NCBI GenBank assembly: GCA_017631725.1
Contig: JAGBSS010000007.1
Location: forward strand, 1 to 16,044
Direction of reading: 5' to 3'
DNA from: Clostridia bacterium
GTDB lineage: Bacteria > Bacillota > Clostridia > Christensenellales > Borkfalkiaceae
Length of the DNA stretch: 16,044 nt
The position numbers were made by a program, and so were the translations under genes. Of this stretch, positions 1-6,290 are shown piece after piece. The notes beneath the pieces are model-generated. The model saw only the letters and a list, made by a program, of their open reading frames with translations. It made no database searches and had not been told where the DNA came from. Numbering within the stretch: position 1 is the stretch's first letter; each line of letters begins with the position of its first letter.

Positions 1-114
1 AACGTTTTTAAAACAGAAAACCCACAGAATAATTTCCGTGGGTTAACACCTATAAATAATATTGCCGATGAAAAAATAATTGAAAAATTAAACGAGTATT
101 TATCTTTAACCTAA
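1..114 (+). CDS. 3' end of an unidentified protein gene (partial)
   Basis: An open frame enters from the left edge and ends at a TAA at 112-114, giving 37 residues that finish in ...KIIEKLNEYLSLT. The composition looks like a soluble, helical C-terminus, but there is too little to name a family. The gene converges on the S41 peptidase gene: its last 9 bases overlap the peptidase's stop end (106-114). A hairpin that would terminate the peptidase transcript (19-44) lies inside this coding end. No start or upstream sequence is visible. It could be chance open sequence, since only 37 codons are seen. Confidence 0.5.
   Translation, partial: NVFKTENPQNNFRGLTPINNIADEKIIEKLNEYLSLT
11..44 (-). terminator. 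Intrinsic terminator for the S41 peptidase transcript
   Basis: The arms AACCCACAGAA (19-29) and TTCCGTGGGTT (34-44) pair with one wobble around a 4-base loop. Read on the minus strand, the stem is followed by the T-rich run TTTTCTGTTTT. It lies about 60 bases beyond the peptidase stop. The plus-strand side has no T-run, so it acts in one direction only. It sits inside the 3' end of the convergent reading frame. Confidence 0.7.
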
Positions 115-1401
115 AAGTTCTATGGCTCTTAATATACCCTTATTTTCTTCTACCGTGTTGCTTTCTGTGGTAGAAATGCCCTTCCCGTGAATACAGGTGA
201 TTTTGTCTGGCCAATACATGTAATCACTTGTCATTGTCACGGCTTCACCTGAAATAGGGTTGTAATAAGTTGTTTGGGCAATACCCTTTCCATAAGTGGT
301 GGTTTTGCCCCCCGTTTTTTCTATTACTAAAAAGTCTTTACTAAACCTGTGCCCGTAATGTAAAAGCGTGCCTATTAAACACTCGGTTGCACTTGCAGAA
401 TTTCCGTTTGCAACAACGGAAATTTGTTGTATATTATTAAAAAATTCTTGCGATAATGCGTTATAGGTAGATAAATTACCATTTTTATCTATAGAATACG
501 CAACAGGGAAAGCGCCCGAACCTTTGGCATCTGTTATAAAACAACAAACCTTTGTCAAAACGGAAAGCAATCCGCCACCGTTATTTCTAACGTCTAAAAT
601 AAGTTTGGTTCTATTGCGCAATTTCATATATTCTAATGCACTTTTAAATTGGCTTGCAGCATTGCCTTCAAAATTTTTAAAGGTTATAATAGCCGTGTCA
701 GAACTTAAACGGCTATCCCCATTTAAGATTTCTTCTCCCTTTGGAGTTTCTTTTCCTAAAGATGCAAACCTATATTCCCTTTCGCTATCAACGTATTTAA
801 CGTAAGATGCGACAAAAACTTGTCTTTTTAAAACAAAACTTAACTCGGAATTTTCCCCTTCTCTATCAATGTGTAATATAAACTCGGTATCGTTTAAAAC
901 CTTGTTCAATTCTTTTTTAAAATGATCGTAGTTTTCAATAACCGCCTTTTCTCCGTTATAAGTTAGGCCTGTTATAAGATCTCCTGATTTAATGCCTGCC
1001 CTTTCCGCAGGAGAGTTAAAAGTTACACTAAAAACCCTTGCAGTTGTTTCCGTTTTTAAAAACCCAAGACCAATTCCGTATCTGTTGCCGTTTCTAGTTG
1101 CAACTTCATCTTTATACTCTTCAGAAGTGTAATAGGTAGAATAATCGTCTAAAAGACCTTCTGCTATGGCTTTTGAATAATCTTCTGCCGTAAAGGTTTT
1201 ATATTCCCCTGTTTCTTCATCGAAATAGCAATAGTTAGATTCTATTAGGTTTATAATCCAAGAAAGTGAACGCGCAGTTTTAGATTCTTGAAAATATCTA
1301 ACAAAAAAACCCGATAAAAAGGAAATAACTACAACTAAAACCATAGTTATAGCCGTTAAAGCCTTTTGCGTTTTTTTGCTTAAAGATTTAAATGCTTTCA
1401 C
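106..1401 (-). CDS. Membrane-anchored S41 (C-terminal processing) peptidase with PDZ domain
   Basis: This is a 431-residue CtpA/Tsp-family serine protease, expected to act outside the membrane on C-termini of exported proteins. In order it shows a basic N-terminus and one membrane anchor (about 17-36), a helical segment, a PDZ domain (about 107-192, with SPAERAGIKSGD at 130-141), and the S41 core with LILDVRNNGGG (267-277). The nucleophile motif NSASATE places the catalytic Ser at S337, and the likely general base is K372 in YGKG. The Ser-Lys spacing is 35 residues, against 25 in classical CtpA, because of an insert of about 10 residues. The substrate-side motif HGKGIS (405-410) is present. 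The start is GTG at 1399-1401 behind AAGGAGA. The gene overlaps the upstream regulator by 14 bp, so the two are translationally coupled. No partner substrate is evident. Confidence 0.88.
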   Translation of the reverse strand: MKAFKSLSKKTQKALTAITMVLVVVISFLSGFFVRYFQESKTARSLSWIINLIESNYCYFDEETGEYKTFTAEDYSKAIAEGLLDDYSTYYTSEEYKDEVATRNGNRYGIGLGFLKTETTARVFSVTFNSPAERAGIKSGDLITGLTYNGEKAVIENYDHFKKELNKVLNDTEFILHIDREGENSELSFVLKRQVFVASYVKYVDSEREYRFASLGKETPKGEEILNGDSRLSSDTAIITFKNFEGNAASQFKSALEYMKLRNRTKLILDVRNNGGGLLSVLTKVCCFITDAKGSGAFPVAYSIDKNGNLSTYNALSQEFFNNIQQISVVANGNSASATECLIGTLLHYGHRFSKDFLVIEKTGGKTTTYGKGIAQTTYYNPISGEAVTMTSDYMYWPDKITCIHGKGISTTESNTVEENKGILRAIELLG

Positions 1402-2170
1402 CCTCTATCTCCTTTTTTAAAAAGCCTAAAATTGAACTAAACACAACCGAGTGACTAAAAATTCTTAAGTTTAAGCCTGTTAAACTTTCAATTTTATTAA
1501 GCCTATATGAAAGTGTGTTTCTATGTATAAACATTACCCTTGCCGTTTCGCAAGCGTTTAAATTGCATTTTATAAACGTTTCAGAAGTTTTTAATAGTTC
1601 GCTATTAGAAATAAGTTTTTGTATTTTTTCAGCCTTTAAAGTTGGGAAAATTTTAGCAACTTTTTCATATCCCATATCGTTTAAAAGCACGTTTAAAGAA
1701 AATTCTTCTGCTAAATAAACGCCACCATCTTTTAACTTATTATCGCAATTTTTTTCCGCCTTTAAAATAAAAGAATAACTTTCTCTTGCGTTTAAAACAC
1801 TATCTACGCTTTTCCCAATTAAGGCGCTAAATTCTACACCCGTTTCTTCATAACAAAATTGCTTTAAAAGTTCGGTAAATTCTTTAATTGACTTATATGC
1901 AGAAAAGGTTTTATCTTTAAACTTAAATAAAAGTATAGAGTTTTGGTCAATGGCAACGGCTTTATCAACTTCTCCAACCAAAAATTGAGAAATTGCTTCT
2001 AAAAGATCTAAAACACGCTTTTCGGTGCGAATATAAATGAGAGTGCAGGATAATTTTTCCACACCAAAAAACCTTGCCCTTTCTTCTTTTTCTAAATTTT
2101 TAGATAAAGCACAAGAAAGGTAAAATTTCTCTCTTTCACTTCTTTCAGTTTTTAGCCTTAACTTTTCCAT
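1388..2170 (-). CDS. PucR/CdaR-type transcriptional regulator
   Basis: A 260-residue protein whose C-terminus carries the PucR-type helix-turn-helix: the segment with ACETARVMFIHRNTLSYRLNK (206-226) matches the (T/A)A..L.IHRNTL.YRL.KIE signature of this DNA-binding domain. The N-terminal 180 residues look like a weakly conserved GGDEF-like or sensory region with no visible cofactor motif. Members of this family usually activate a neighbouring gene in response to a small metabolite. Here the only downstream partner is the S41 peptidase, whose GTG start overlaps this gene's end by 14 bp, so the pair forms an operon. ATG 2170 is supported by AAGG six bases upstream and by a clean promoter at 2200-2227. 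The effector is not deducible. Confidence 0.8.
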   Translation of the reverse strand: MEKLRLKTERSEREKFYLSCALSKNLEKEERARFFGVEKLSCTLIYIRTEKRVLDLLEAISQFLVGEVDKAVAIDQNSILLFKFKDKTFSAYKSIKEFTELLKQFCYEETGVEFSALIGKSVDSVLNARESYSFILKAEKNCDNKLKDGGVYLAEEFSLNVLLNDMGYEKVAKIFPTLKAEKIQKLISNSELLKTSETFIKCNLNACETARVMFIHRNTLSYRLNKIESLTGLNLRIFSHSVVFSSILGFLKKEIEGESI

Positions 2171-2199
2171 AACTACCTTAATAAAAATAATATATACCT

Positions 2200-2227
2200 A
2201 TTATATACTATTTTCTTTATTTTTCAA
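2200..2227 (-). promoter_or_regulatory. SigA-type promoter of the regulator/S41 peptidase operon
   Basis: Read on the minus strand: TTGAAA (2222-2227), 16-base spacer, TATAAT (2200-2205), placing the start of transcription about 25-30 bases upstream of the ATG at 2170. Confidence 0.65.
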
Positions 2228-2239
2228 CACTTTTTGCTT

Positions 2240-2274
2240 GAAAAATATAAAACGGCCCGTTTTCACGGGCCGTT
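2240..2274 (-). terminator. Intrinsic terminator of the SHOCT membrane protein gene
   Basis: A perfect 10-bp GC-rich stem, AACGGCCCGT (2251-2260) with ACGGGCCGTT (2265-2274), closes a 4-base loop. On the minus strand it is followed by TTTATATTTTTC. It lies 30 bases past the stop of the gene at 2305 and insulates it from the regulator operon promoter. Confidence 0.85.
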
Positions 2275-2304
2275 AATCAATCGGGCTTAAAATTAATCTT
2301 TTAG

Positions 2305-2880
2305 TTATTTTATAATTTTTGATTTTAATTCGGAAAATTCTTTTTCGTTTATTATTTGTTGGTCAAATAATTTTTTCCACGTTTTAAGTTCTTCAATAGA
2401 AGAAACGGTTTCAGTGTCGTTCTTTAATGTTTTAGATTTAATTTCGGAAAATTCTTCTTCAGTTAATAGACCATCTGCTTCAAGTTGTTTTGCTTCTTTT
2501 AAAATAGTAATAACTTCAGTTTGTTCTCGTTTAGCCCTTCTGTAGCCAAAGAAACTGAGCACGCTAGAAATAAGTTTTATTAATGCGATTATTGAATAAA
2601 TAGCAAAACCAACACCTAAAAGCATTATGTCTGCTCCTTCAAAGAAATAATCCATAAATCCTGTAATTAAGGCAAAACCAAGTGCTGCAGTTATACCACA
2701 TAAAGCAAAACCAACGTTTTTTACTACGTTGTTTTTTGCAAATATAAATGATGAACAAAGCACCGGCAATACTATTATATATATTGGTAAAGAGAAAACT
2801 GCTGCGCCTACTAATATTAAGCCAATTATTGTTGTTACAAGTGCCACAATACTAAAAAAACCATAAACTTTATTTTTCAT
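2305..2880 (-). CDS. Multi-pass membrane protein with two C-terminal SHOCT-like motifs
   Basis: A 191-residue protein with four predicted membrane helices (about 8-29, 32-48, 55-77, 85-111) and a cytoplasmic tail. The tail holds two short repeats of the SHOCT type: LKEAKQLEADGLLTEEEFSEIKSK (127-150, key residues L-x-x-G-L-L-T-x-E-E-F-x-x-x-K) and a second copy ending in INEKEFSELKSKII (177-190). SHOCT is a small oligomerisation or interaction module often found at the ends of membrane proteins. The start is ATG 2878-2880, seven bases after AAAGGAG; an in-frame TTG at 2893-2895 would place the ribosome site inside the coding sequence and is rejected. The gene is transcribed away from an XRE repressor gene, from a perfect-consensus promoter overlapped by operator-like palindromes. 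The molecular function is unknown. Confidence 0.8.
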   Translation of the reverse strand: MKNKVYGFFSIVALVTTIIGLILVGAAVFSLPIYIIVLPVLCSSFIFAKNNVVKNVGFALCGITAALGFALITGFMDYFFEGADIMLLGVGFAIYSIIALIKLISSVLSFFGYRRAKREQTEVITILKEAKQLEADGLLTEEEFSEIKSKTLKNDTETVSSIEELKTWKKLFDQQIINEKEFSELKSKIIK

Positions 2881-2904
2881 TTTGTCTCCTTTCAAAGCCC
2901 GATA

Positions 2905-2920
2905 TAGCCCCTTGGGGCTA
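2905..2920. promoter_or_regulatory. Operator-like palindrome O1 (probable XRE binding site)
   Basis: TAGCCCC-TT-GGGGCTA: two perfect 7-base arms around a 2-base centre. It covers roughly +4 to +19 of the minus-strand transcript, a position suited to repression. A second, degenerate copy starts exactly 30 bp away at 2935. Assignment to the adjacent XRE protein is inference from location. Confidence 0.6.
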
Positions 2921-2930
2921 ATTTAACATA

Positions 2931-2959
2931 ATTATACTACCTTGGTGCTAAAATGTCAA
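2931..2959 (-). promoter_or_regulatory. Perfect-consensus SigA promoter of the SHOCT membrane gene
   Basis: On the minus strand: TTGACA (2954-2959), 17-base spacer, TATAAT (2931-2936). Both hexamers match the consensus exactly. The spacer is almost fully occupied by operator-like site O2, so a bound repressor would exclude RNA polymerase. A promoter this strong next to a repressor gene suggests the gene is normally held off. Confidence 0.85.
2935..2950. promoter_or_regulatory. Operator-like palindrome O2 (probable XRE binding site)
   Basis: TACTACCTTGGTGCTA agrees with O1 at 12 of 16 positions, including the CCTTGG core and the right-hand GCTA. It lies between the -35 and -10 of the divergent promoter. 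The start-to-start distance from O1 is 30 bp, about three helical turns, so both sites present the same face of DNA. Confidence 0.55.
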
Positions 2960-2980
2960 TAATATTTTGGGGTAACTAAA

Positions 2981-3190
2981 ATGAACGTTATAGTAGCAGA
3001 AAGAATTAAAGAGTTAATGAAGGAGCAAGGATTAAACCAAGTGGCACTTGCAAATAAAATTGGTTTAAAGCAAAACACCATAAGTGCGTGGCTACTTAAA
3101 AAGAAAGAGCCAAGCATAAATTCTTTATGGCTTTTAGCCGATTATTTCGAAGTGGATATCGATTACTTAGTTGGCAGAAAAGATTATTAA
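2981..3190 (+). CDS. Small XRE-family (Cro/C1-type) transcriptional regulator
   Basis: A 69-residue protein consisting almost only of a Cro/CI-type helix-turn-helix: IKELMKEQGLNQVALANKIG (9-28) with recognition helix QNTISAWLLKK (31-41), and the common ending FEVDIDYLVGR (56-66). There is no effector or dimerisation extension, so it probably binds DNA as a compact dimer. The ATG at 2981 has only a weak GGGGT ribosome site, consistent with low expression. It faces away from the SHOCT membrane protein gene and most likely represses that gene's consensus promoter through the palindromes at 2905 and 2935. It may also regulate itself, since the sites lie 30-75 bp upstream of its own start. Followed by a terminator at 3205-3232. 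Confidence 0.88.
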   Translation: MNVIVAERIKELMKEQGLNQVALANKIGLKQNTISAWLLKKKEPSINSLWLLADYFEVDIDYLVGRKDY

Positions 3191-3204
3191 ATTTAAACAA
3201 CAAA

Positions 3205-3232
3205 AAAAGAAGTAGGTTGTCCTACTTCTTTT
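3205..3232. terminator. Bidirectional intrinsic terminator between the XRE and ABC ATPase genes
   Basis: A perfect 12-bp stem, AAAAGAAGTAGG (3205-3216) with CCTACTTCTTTT (3221-3232), and a TTGT loop. The plus strand continues with T-rich sequence (TTTTATTTTG) and the minus strand with a run of seven Ts. It serves the XRE gene (stop 3190) and the convergent ATPase gene (stop end 3248). Confidence 0.88.
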
Positions 3233-3247
3233 ATTTTGTTTTAGAAA

Positions 3248-4537
3248 TTATTTGCTTTTTTTCCTTTTCTTTTTTGCTTCTTGTTGAGCTTTTAAGATAA
3301 GCATTTGTTCTCTTGCTTCTTTTTGAGCAATTGCTTTTTGTTGAAGATCGTAAAGTTCTGCCTTTTGAGCTTCGTCTTTAGCCAAAATAGTAACTTCGGT
3401 TTCTTTGTCGAAAATGTGGCAGTGCATTACGTCTAAAGCGATGGTTGCTTCTGCATTTGCTTTGGTAGAAGAACGAGCGTCTACTTTTGCAACTAAATCT
3501 GCAACTGCATCTAAGAAGCTACCGCCTTCTTCAACTTGGTCTTTCTTGGTTTTGCAGTATAAAATGGTTTCTGAACCAAGTGCTTCAATAACGTCTACGT
3601 CTACAACTATGTTTTGAGCGCCTTCCCATTCAACCCATTCTTTTTCGTCGTGAATATCTTCTGGACGAATACCAAAAATAACTTCTTTGCCGGTATTTAA
3701 ATAATCTTCTAAATTATAAATTAAAGCAGATTTTGCTTTTGGTAAGCAAACTTTGTTTTTACCAAATTCTACACAAACCTTGCTTGGTGTTCCGGTTAAG
3801 GTTGCACTAAAAAAGTTCATTTGTGGAGTTCCGATAAAGCCTGCTACGAATGCGTTTACAGGGTGATCGTATAAGTTCATTGGGGTATCAACTTGTTGCA
3901 TAAATCCGTCTTTCATAACAACGATTCTTGTACCCATGGTCATAGCTTCTACTTGGTCGTGAGTAACGTAAATAAAGGTTGTTGCTAAACGGTTATGAAG
4001 TTTGGTTATTTCGGTTCTCATTTGAGAACGAAGTTTTGCATCCAAGTTAGATAATGGTTCGTCAAGTAAGAATACTTTTGGTTCACGAACGATTGCACGA
4101 CCTAAAGCAACACGTTGACGTTGACCACCAGATAACGCCTTTGGTTTTCTGGTTAAGTACATATCAATACCTAAAATTGCAGCCGCTTCTCTAACCCTTC
4201 TGTCAATTTCTTCTTTAGGCATTTTTCTGAGTTTTAAACCGAATGCCATGTTATCATAAACAGTCATGTGTGGATAAAGTGCATAGTTTTGGAAAACCAT
4301 TGCTATATCTCTATCCTTTGGAACGGTGTTGTTCATATAAACGCCGTCAATGTAAAGTTCGCCATCGCTAATTTCTTCTAAACCTGCGATCATACGAAGA
4401 GTGGTAGATTTACCGCAACCAGATGGACCTACGAATACGATAAACTCTTTATCTTCAATATCAAGAGTAAAGTCGGAAACTGCGGTAACACCAGATGGAT
4501 AAACTTTGTAAATGTTTTTTAAGTTTAAACTGGACAT
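3248..4537 (-). CDS. Sugar ABC transporter ATP-binding protein (MsmK/UgpC type)
   Basis: A 429-residue nucleotide-binding subunit of the CUT1 carbohydrate importer class. Walker [10 protein letters not shown] is at 37-45, the Q-loop in [11 protein letters not shown] at 81-91, the signature [10 protein letters not shown] at 135-144, Walker B VFLLDEP at 155-161 with catalytic E160, and the switch His is H193 in YVTHD. A regulatory TOBE/OB half follows (about 235-385), with FGIRPEDI at 288-295. After it comes a Lys/Gln/Glu-rich helical tail (about 388-429) ending in a KKKRKK cluster, beyond the usual 365-375 length. No permease or binding protein lies nearby, so it is probably a shared ATPase serving several sugar importers, as MsmK does. 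The start is ATG 4535-4537 with GGAGG six bases upstream; a longer frame to 4612 would run through the promoter and is rejected. Confidence 0.93.
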   Translation of the reverse strand: MSSLNLKNIYKVYPSGVTAVSDFTLDIEDKEFIVFVGPSGCGKSTTLRMIAGLEEISDGELYIDGVYMNNTVPKDRDIAMVFQNYALYPHMTVYDNMAFGLKLRKMPKEEIDRRVREAAAILGIDMYLTRKPKALSGGQRQRVALGRAIVREPKVFLLDEPLSNLDAKLRSQMRTEITKLHNRLATTFIYVTHDQVEAMTMGTRIVVMKDGFMQQVDTPMNLYDHPVNAFVAGFIGTPQMNFFSATLTGTPSKVCVEFGKNKVCLPKAKSALIYNLEDYLNTGKEVIFGIRPEDIHDEKEWVEWEGAQNIVVDVDVIEALGSETILYCKTKKDQVEEGGSFLDAVADLVAKVDARSSTKANAEATIALDVMHCHIFDKETEVTILAKDEAQKAELYDLQQKAIAQKEAREQMLILKAQQEAKKKRKKSK

Positions 4538-4567
4538 AATTGCCTCCGTAAATTTATTTTCTATTGT

Positions 4568-4596
4568 ATTATACACGTTATACACCCAAAAAACAA
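4568..4596 (-). promoter_or_regulatory. Probable promoter of the ABC ATPase gene
   Basis: Minus strand: TTGTTT (4591-4596), 17-base spacer, TATAAT (4568-4573). It leaves a short leader of about 25 bases before the ATG at 4537 and lies just after the yfbR-like stop. Transcripts from the upstream gene may also read in, because no strong terminator separates them. Confidence 0.55.
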
Positions 4597-4617
4597 TGGG
4601 CATATTGCACAAAAAAA

Positions 4618-5193
4618 TTAGTCTAATTCATCTAACGTCAAACTATATGCGGGAACGAATTTTTCCATAAAATAGGCAACCTCTTTAGAATCTATACCCT
4701 TAAGTTCTTTTTCTATAGCAGTTTTTGCCTTTTTAAATTCGCTATTGCCAAGTTTTGTTTCTTCTACACATTTTAAATATGCACTTAACCTGTCCGCCCA
4801 TTTAACAAGCTTATATTCGTAAGAATTTTCATCCGGTAATATATATTGTTTATAATCTTCTTTAAGTTCGCTTGGCAACATATTTAAAATTCTTTCGCAA
4901 GCATTTTTTTCAAGGTCTTTATATGCGGCTTTTATTTCTGGGTTAAAATATTTAATTGGGGTAGGAAGGTCGCCCGTTATAACTTCTCCAACTTCGTGAT
5001 ATTGCGCTAAAAGAACGCACGCCTTTTCGTTTACGTTGCCGTTAAACACTTTATTGTTAATTAAGGCAAGTGCGTGGGCAATTACTGCAACTTGCTGTGT
5101 ATGTTCCATTATATTTTCTTCTTTAGTGGAACGCATTAAAGACCAACGCTTTATATATTTCATTCTGTTTATATAAGCAAAAAACTTAAACAT
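4618..5193 (-). CDS. HD-domain 5'-deoxynucleotidase, YfbR-like
   Basis: A 191-residue soluble enzyme of the YfbR family, which removes phosphate from deoxynucleoside 5'-monophosphates and so balances dNTP precursors. Nearly the full length is recognisable: [15 protein letters not shown] (15-31), [19 protein letters not shown] (61-79), [11 protein letters not shown] (81-91), [11 protein letters not shown] (132-142) and the ending [11 protein letters not shown]. Probable metal ligands are H31, H66, E67 and D134. The odd point is E67: the family's HD doublet is HE here (codons CAC GAA). Glu can still bind metal, so activity may be kept or altered. ATG 5191-5193 follows AAGGGG. A divergent promoter (5221-5249) shares its -35 region with the thiT leader promoter. 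The neighbours suggest no operon partner. Confidence 0.88.
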   Translation of the reverse strand: MFKFFAYINRMKYIKRWSLMRSTKEENIMEHTQQVAVIAHALALINNKVFNGNVNEKACVLLAQYHEVGEVITGDLPTPIKYFNPEIKAAYKDLEKNACERILNMLPSELKEDYKQYILPDENSYEYKLVKWADRLSAYLKCVEETKLGNSEFKKAKTAIEKELKGIDSKEVAYFMEKFVPAYSLTLDELD

Positions 5194-5220
5194 AGTTTTC
5201 CCCTTTTTTTATTTTTTTTA

Positions 5221-5249
5221 ATTTTATCACAAAAATTTACTTGACGCAA
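5221..5249 (-). promoter_or_regulatory. Candidate promoter of the yfbR-like gene
   Basis: Minus strand: TTGCGT (5244-5249), 17 bases, TAAAAT (5221-5226). The -35 overlaps the -35 of the opposite-facing thiT leader promoter at 5241-5246, so the two could compete for polymerase. Confidence 0.45.
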
Positions 5250-5269
5250 GCCTGATAAGGTGCTATTAT
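5241..5269 (+). promoter_or_regulatory. Promoter of the thiT riboswitch transcript
   Basis: TTGACG (5241-5246), 17-base spacer, TATTAT (5264-5269), with an extended TG at 5261-5262. The predicted start near 5276 is only a few bases before the riboswitch P1 stem. Confidence 0.75.
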
Positions 5270-5279
5270 AAAGAAAATT

Positions 5280-5348
5280 GAATAAGCACTATGGGTGCCG
5301 CAAGGCTGAGATTACACCATTGAATCCGCAAGGTAATGCTTGAAGGAA
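5280..5348 (+). promoter_or_regulatory. TPP (THI-element) riboswitch aptamer, compact form
   Basis: The conserved TPP motifs are CTGAGA (5306-5311), ACACC (5314-5318), TTGAA (5321-5325) and TAATGC (5334-5339). P1 is AAGCA (5284-5288) with TGCTT (5337-5341). P2 is GGTG (5294-5297) with CACC (5315-5318). The two distal arms are minimal, each written CC-GCAA-GG. It controls thiT through the terminator at 5371-5400. GGGTGC (5293-5298), the P2 5' strand, is identical to the terminator's right arm and complementary to GCACCC (5374-5379). In the thiamine-free state it can therefore pair with the terminator's left arm and prevent termination. Strong by motif and by gene context. Confidence 0.88.
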
Positions 5349-5370
5349 ACAGTTCTATTATTACGCAATT

Positions 5371-5400
5371 AAAGCACCCAAAATTTTCGGGTGCTTTTTT
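5371..5400 (+). terminator. Riboswitch-controlled terminator upstream of thiT
   Basis: AAAGCACCC (5371-5379) pairs with GGGTGCTTT (5389-5397) and a run of six Ts follows. It lies between the TPP aptamer and the thiT ribosome site, the usual place for an OFF switch working by transcription termination. Confidence 0.85.
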
Positions 5401-5413
5401 CGTAAGGAGATTT

Positions 5414-6241
5414 ATGAACTATGTTGCTTTTGTTTTAGGACTTTTTGGCTTATGTTTAGGCTATGGGCTTACCATCACTTTTGTTTCTAAAAATAGACCC
5501 GTGCCAAAAGCCTTACACGTTATATTTTTAACGGCTATTATAGGATATACCATCACACTTTTGGTTTTGTTGCCCGCATCTAAATCTAAATACGAGCCAC
5601 TTTCTAAAGTAGGAATGTACTTAACAACCTTTATCTTTGTTGGAGTGCTTGCGGTTTTAACTATTGTTTTTGGCAAAAAGAAATCTTTGGCAAACCCCAC
5701 AAAATCACTTGCTTTTGCCGGCGTTTCTATAGCACTTGCCTTTGCCCTTTCTTACGTTAAACTTTTTTCCCTTCCACAAGGGGGCTCGGTAACGCTTGCA
5801 AGTATGTTGCCTATAATTATATATTCTTATATATTCGGCGCAAAAAAGGGTATTATGTGTGGCATTATTTACGGGGCATTACAATTTATTCAAAGCCCAC
5901 AAGTTTACCAACCAATGCAAATACTTGTCGATTACCCCATTGCATTTGGAAGTTTGGGTATCGCAGGTATCGTTAGAGAATTTAAAAGTGTAAAATCCCC
6001 TGTTGTAAAATTTATTTTAGGTGGAATTTTTGCAGGCGTTGCAAGATATATCTCCCACTTTATAAGCGGATATTTCGTATTCTCAAGTTGGGCAATGCCG
6101 GGCTACTCTGCACTTACTTGGTCGCTTGTATATAACCTTTACGTTTTTGTAGACGTGGCAATTTGTATTGTAGCGGGCTCTATTGCGTTTAGTTATAAAG
6201 GACTTCCTAAACTTTTTGATAAACTAAATCCAGAAGAATAA
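5414..6241 (+). CDS. thiT: Energy-coupled thiamine transporter substrate-binding protein ThiT, with N-terminal membrane extension
   Basis: This is the S-component of an ECF-type thiamine importer, which binds thiamine in the membrane and docks on a shared EcfAAT module not seen here. The C-terminal 180 residues match ThiT: FSLPQGGSVTLASMLPII (118-135), FGAKKGIMCGIIYGALQF (141-158), LVDYPIAFGSLGIAG (171-185), RYISHFISG (211-219) and SLVYNLYVF (237-245). H215 and N241 are candidate substrate-contacting residues by position. At 275 residues it is longer than the usual 180-200: residues 1-95 add about three membrane helices before the family domain. The start is ATG 5414 behind AAGGAGA; an in-frame ATG at 5336 lies inside the riboswitch and terminator and is rejected. 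The upstream TPP riboswitch confirms the thiamine assignment. Confidence 0.9.
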   Translation: MNYVAFVLGLFGLCLGYGLTITFVSKNRPVPKALHVIFLTAIIGYTITLLVLLPASKSKYEPLSKVGMYLTTFIFVGVLAVLTIVFGKKKSLANPTKSLAFAGVSIALAFALSYVKLFSLPQGGSVTLASMLPIIIYSYIFGAKKGIMCGIIYGALQFIQSPQVYQPMQILVDYPIAFGSLGIAGIVREFKSVKSPVVKFILGGIFAGVARYISHFISGYFVFSSWAMPGYSALTWSLVYNLYVFVDVAICIVAGSIAFSYKGLPKLFDKLNPEE

Positions 6242-6255
6242 TTGTTGAAACTATT

Positions 6256-6290
6256 AAAAAACCACCGATTTTTTGGTGGTTTTTTATTTT
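6256..6290 (+). terminator. Intrinsic terminator of thiT
   Basis: AAAAAACCACC (6256-6266) pairs with GGTGGTTTTTT (6275-6285) and more Ts follow. It lies 15 bases after the thiT stop. Confidence 0.85.

Noticed and set aside
4538..4612. An N-terminal extension of the ABC ATPase starting at 4612
   Set aside because: It would translate through the promoter, and the family start motif begins at the ATG at 4537 with GGAGG upstream.
4574..4617. A weak hairpin (CAAT/ATTG then Ts) after the yfbR-like gene as a terminator
   Set aside because: The 4-bp AT-rich stem is too weak to call.
5336..5413. An upstream in-frame ATG that would lengthen ThiT by 26 residues
   Set aside because: It overlaps the TPP aptamer and the terminator; the ATG at 5414 has AAGGAGA directly before it.
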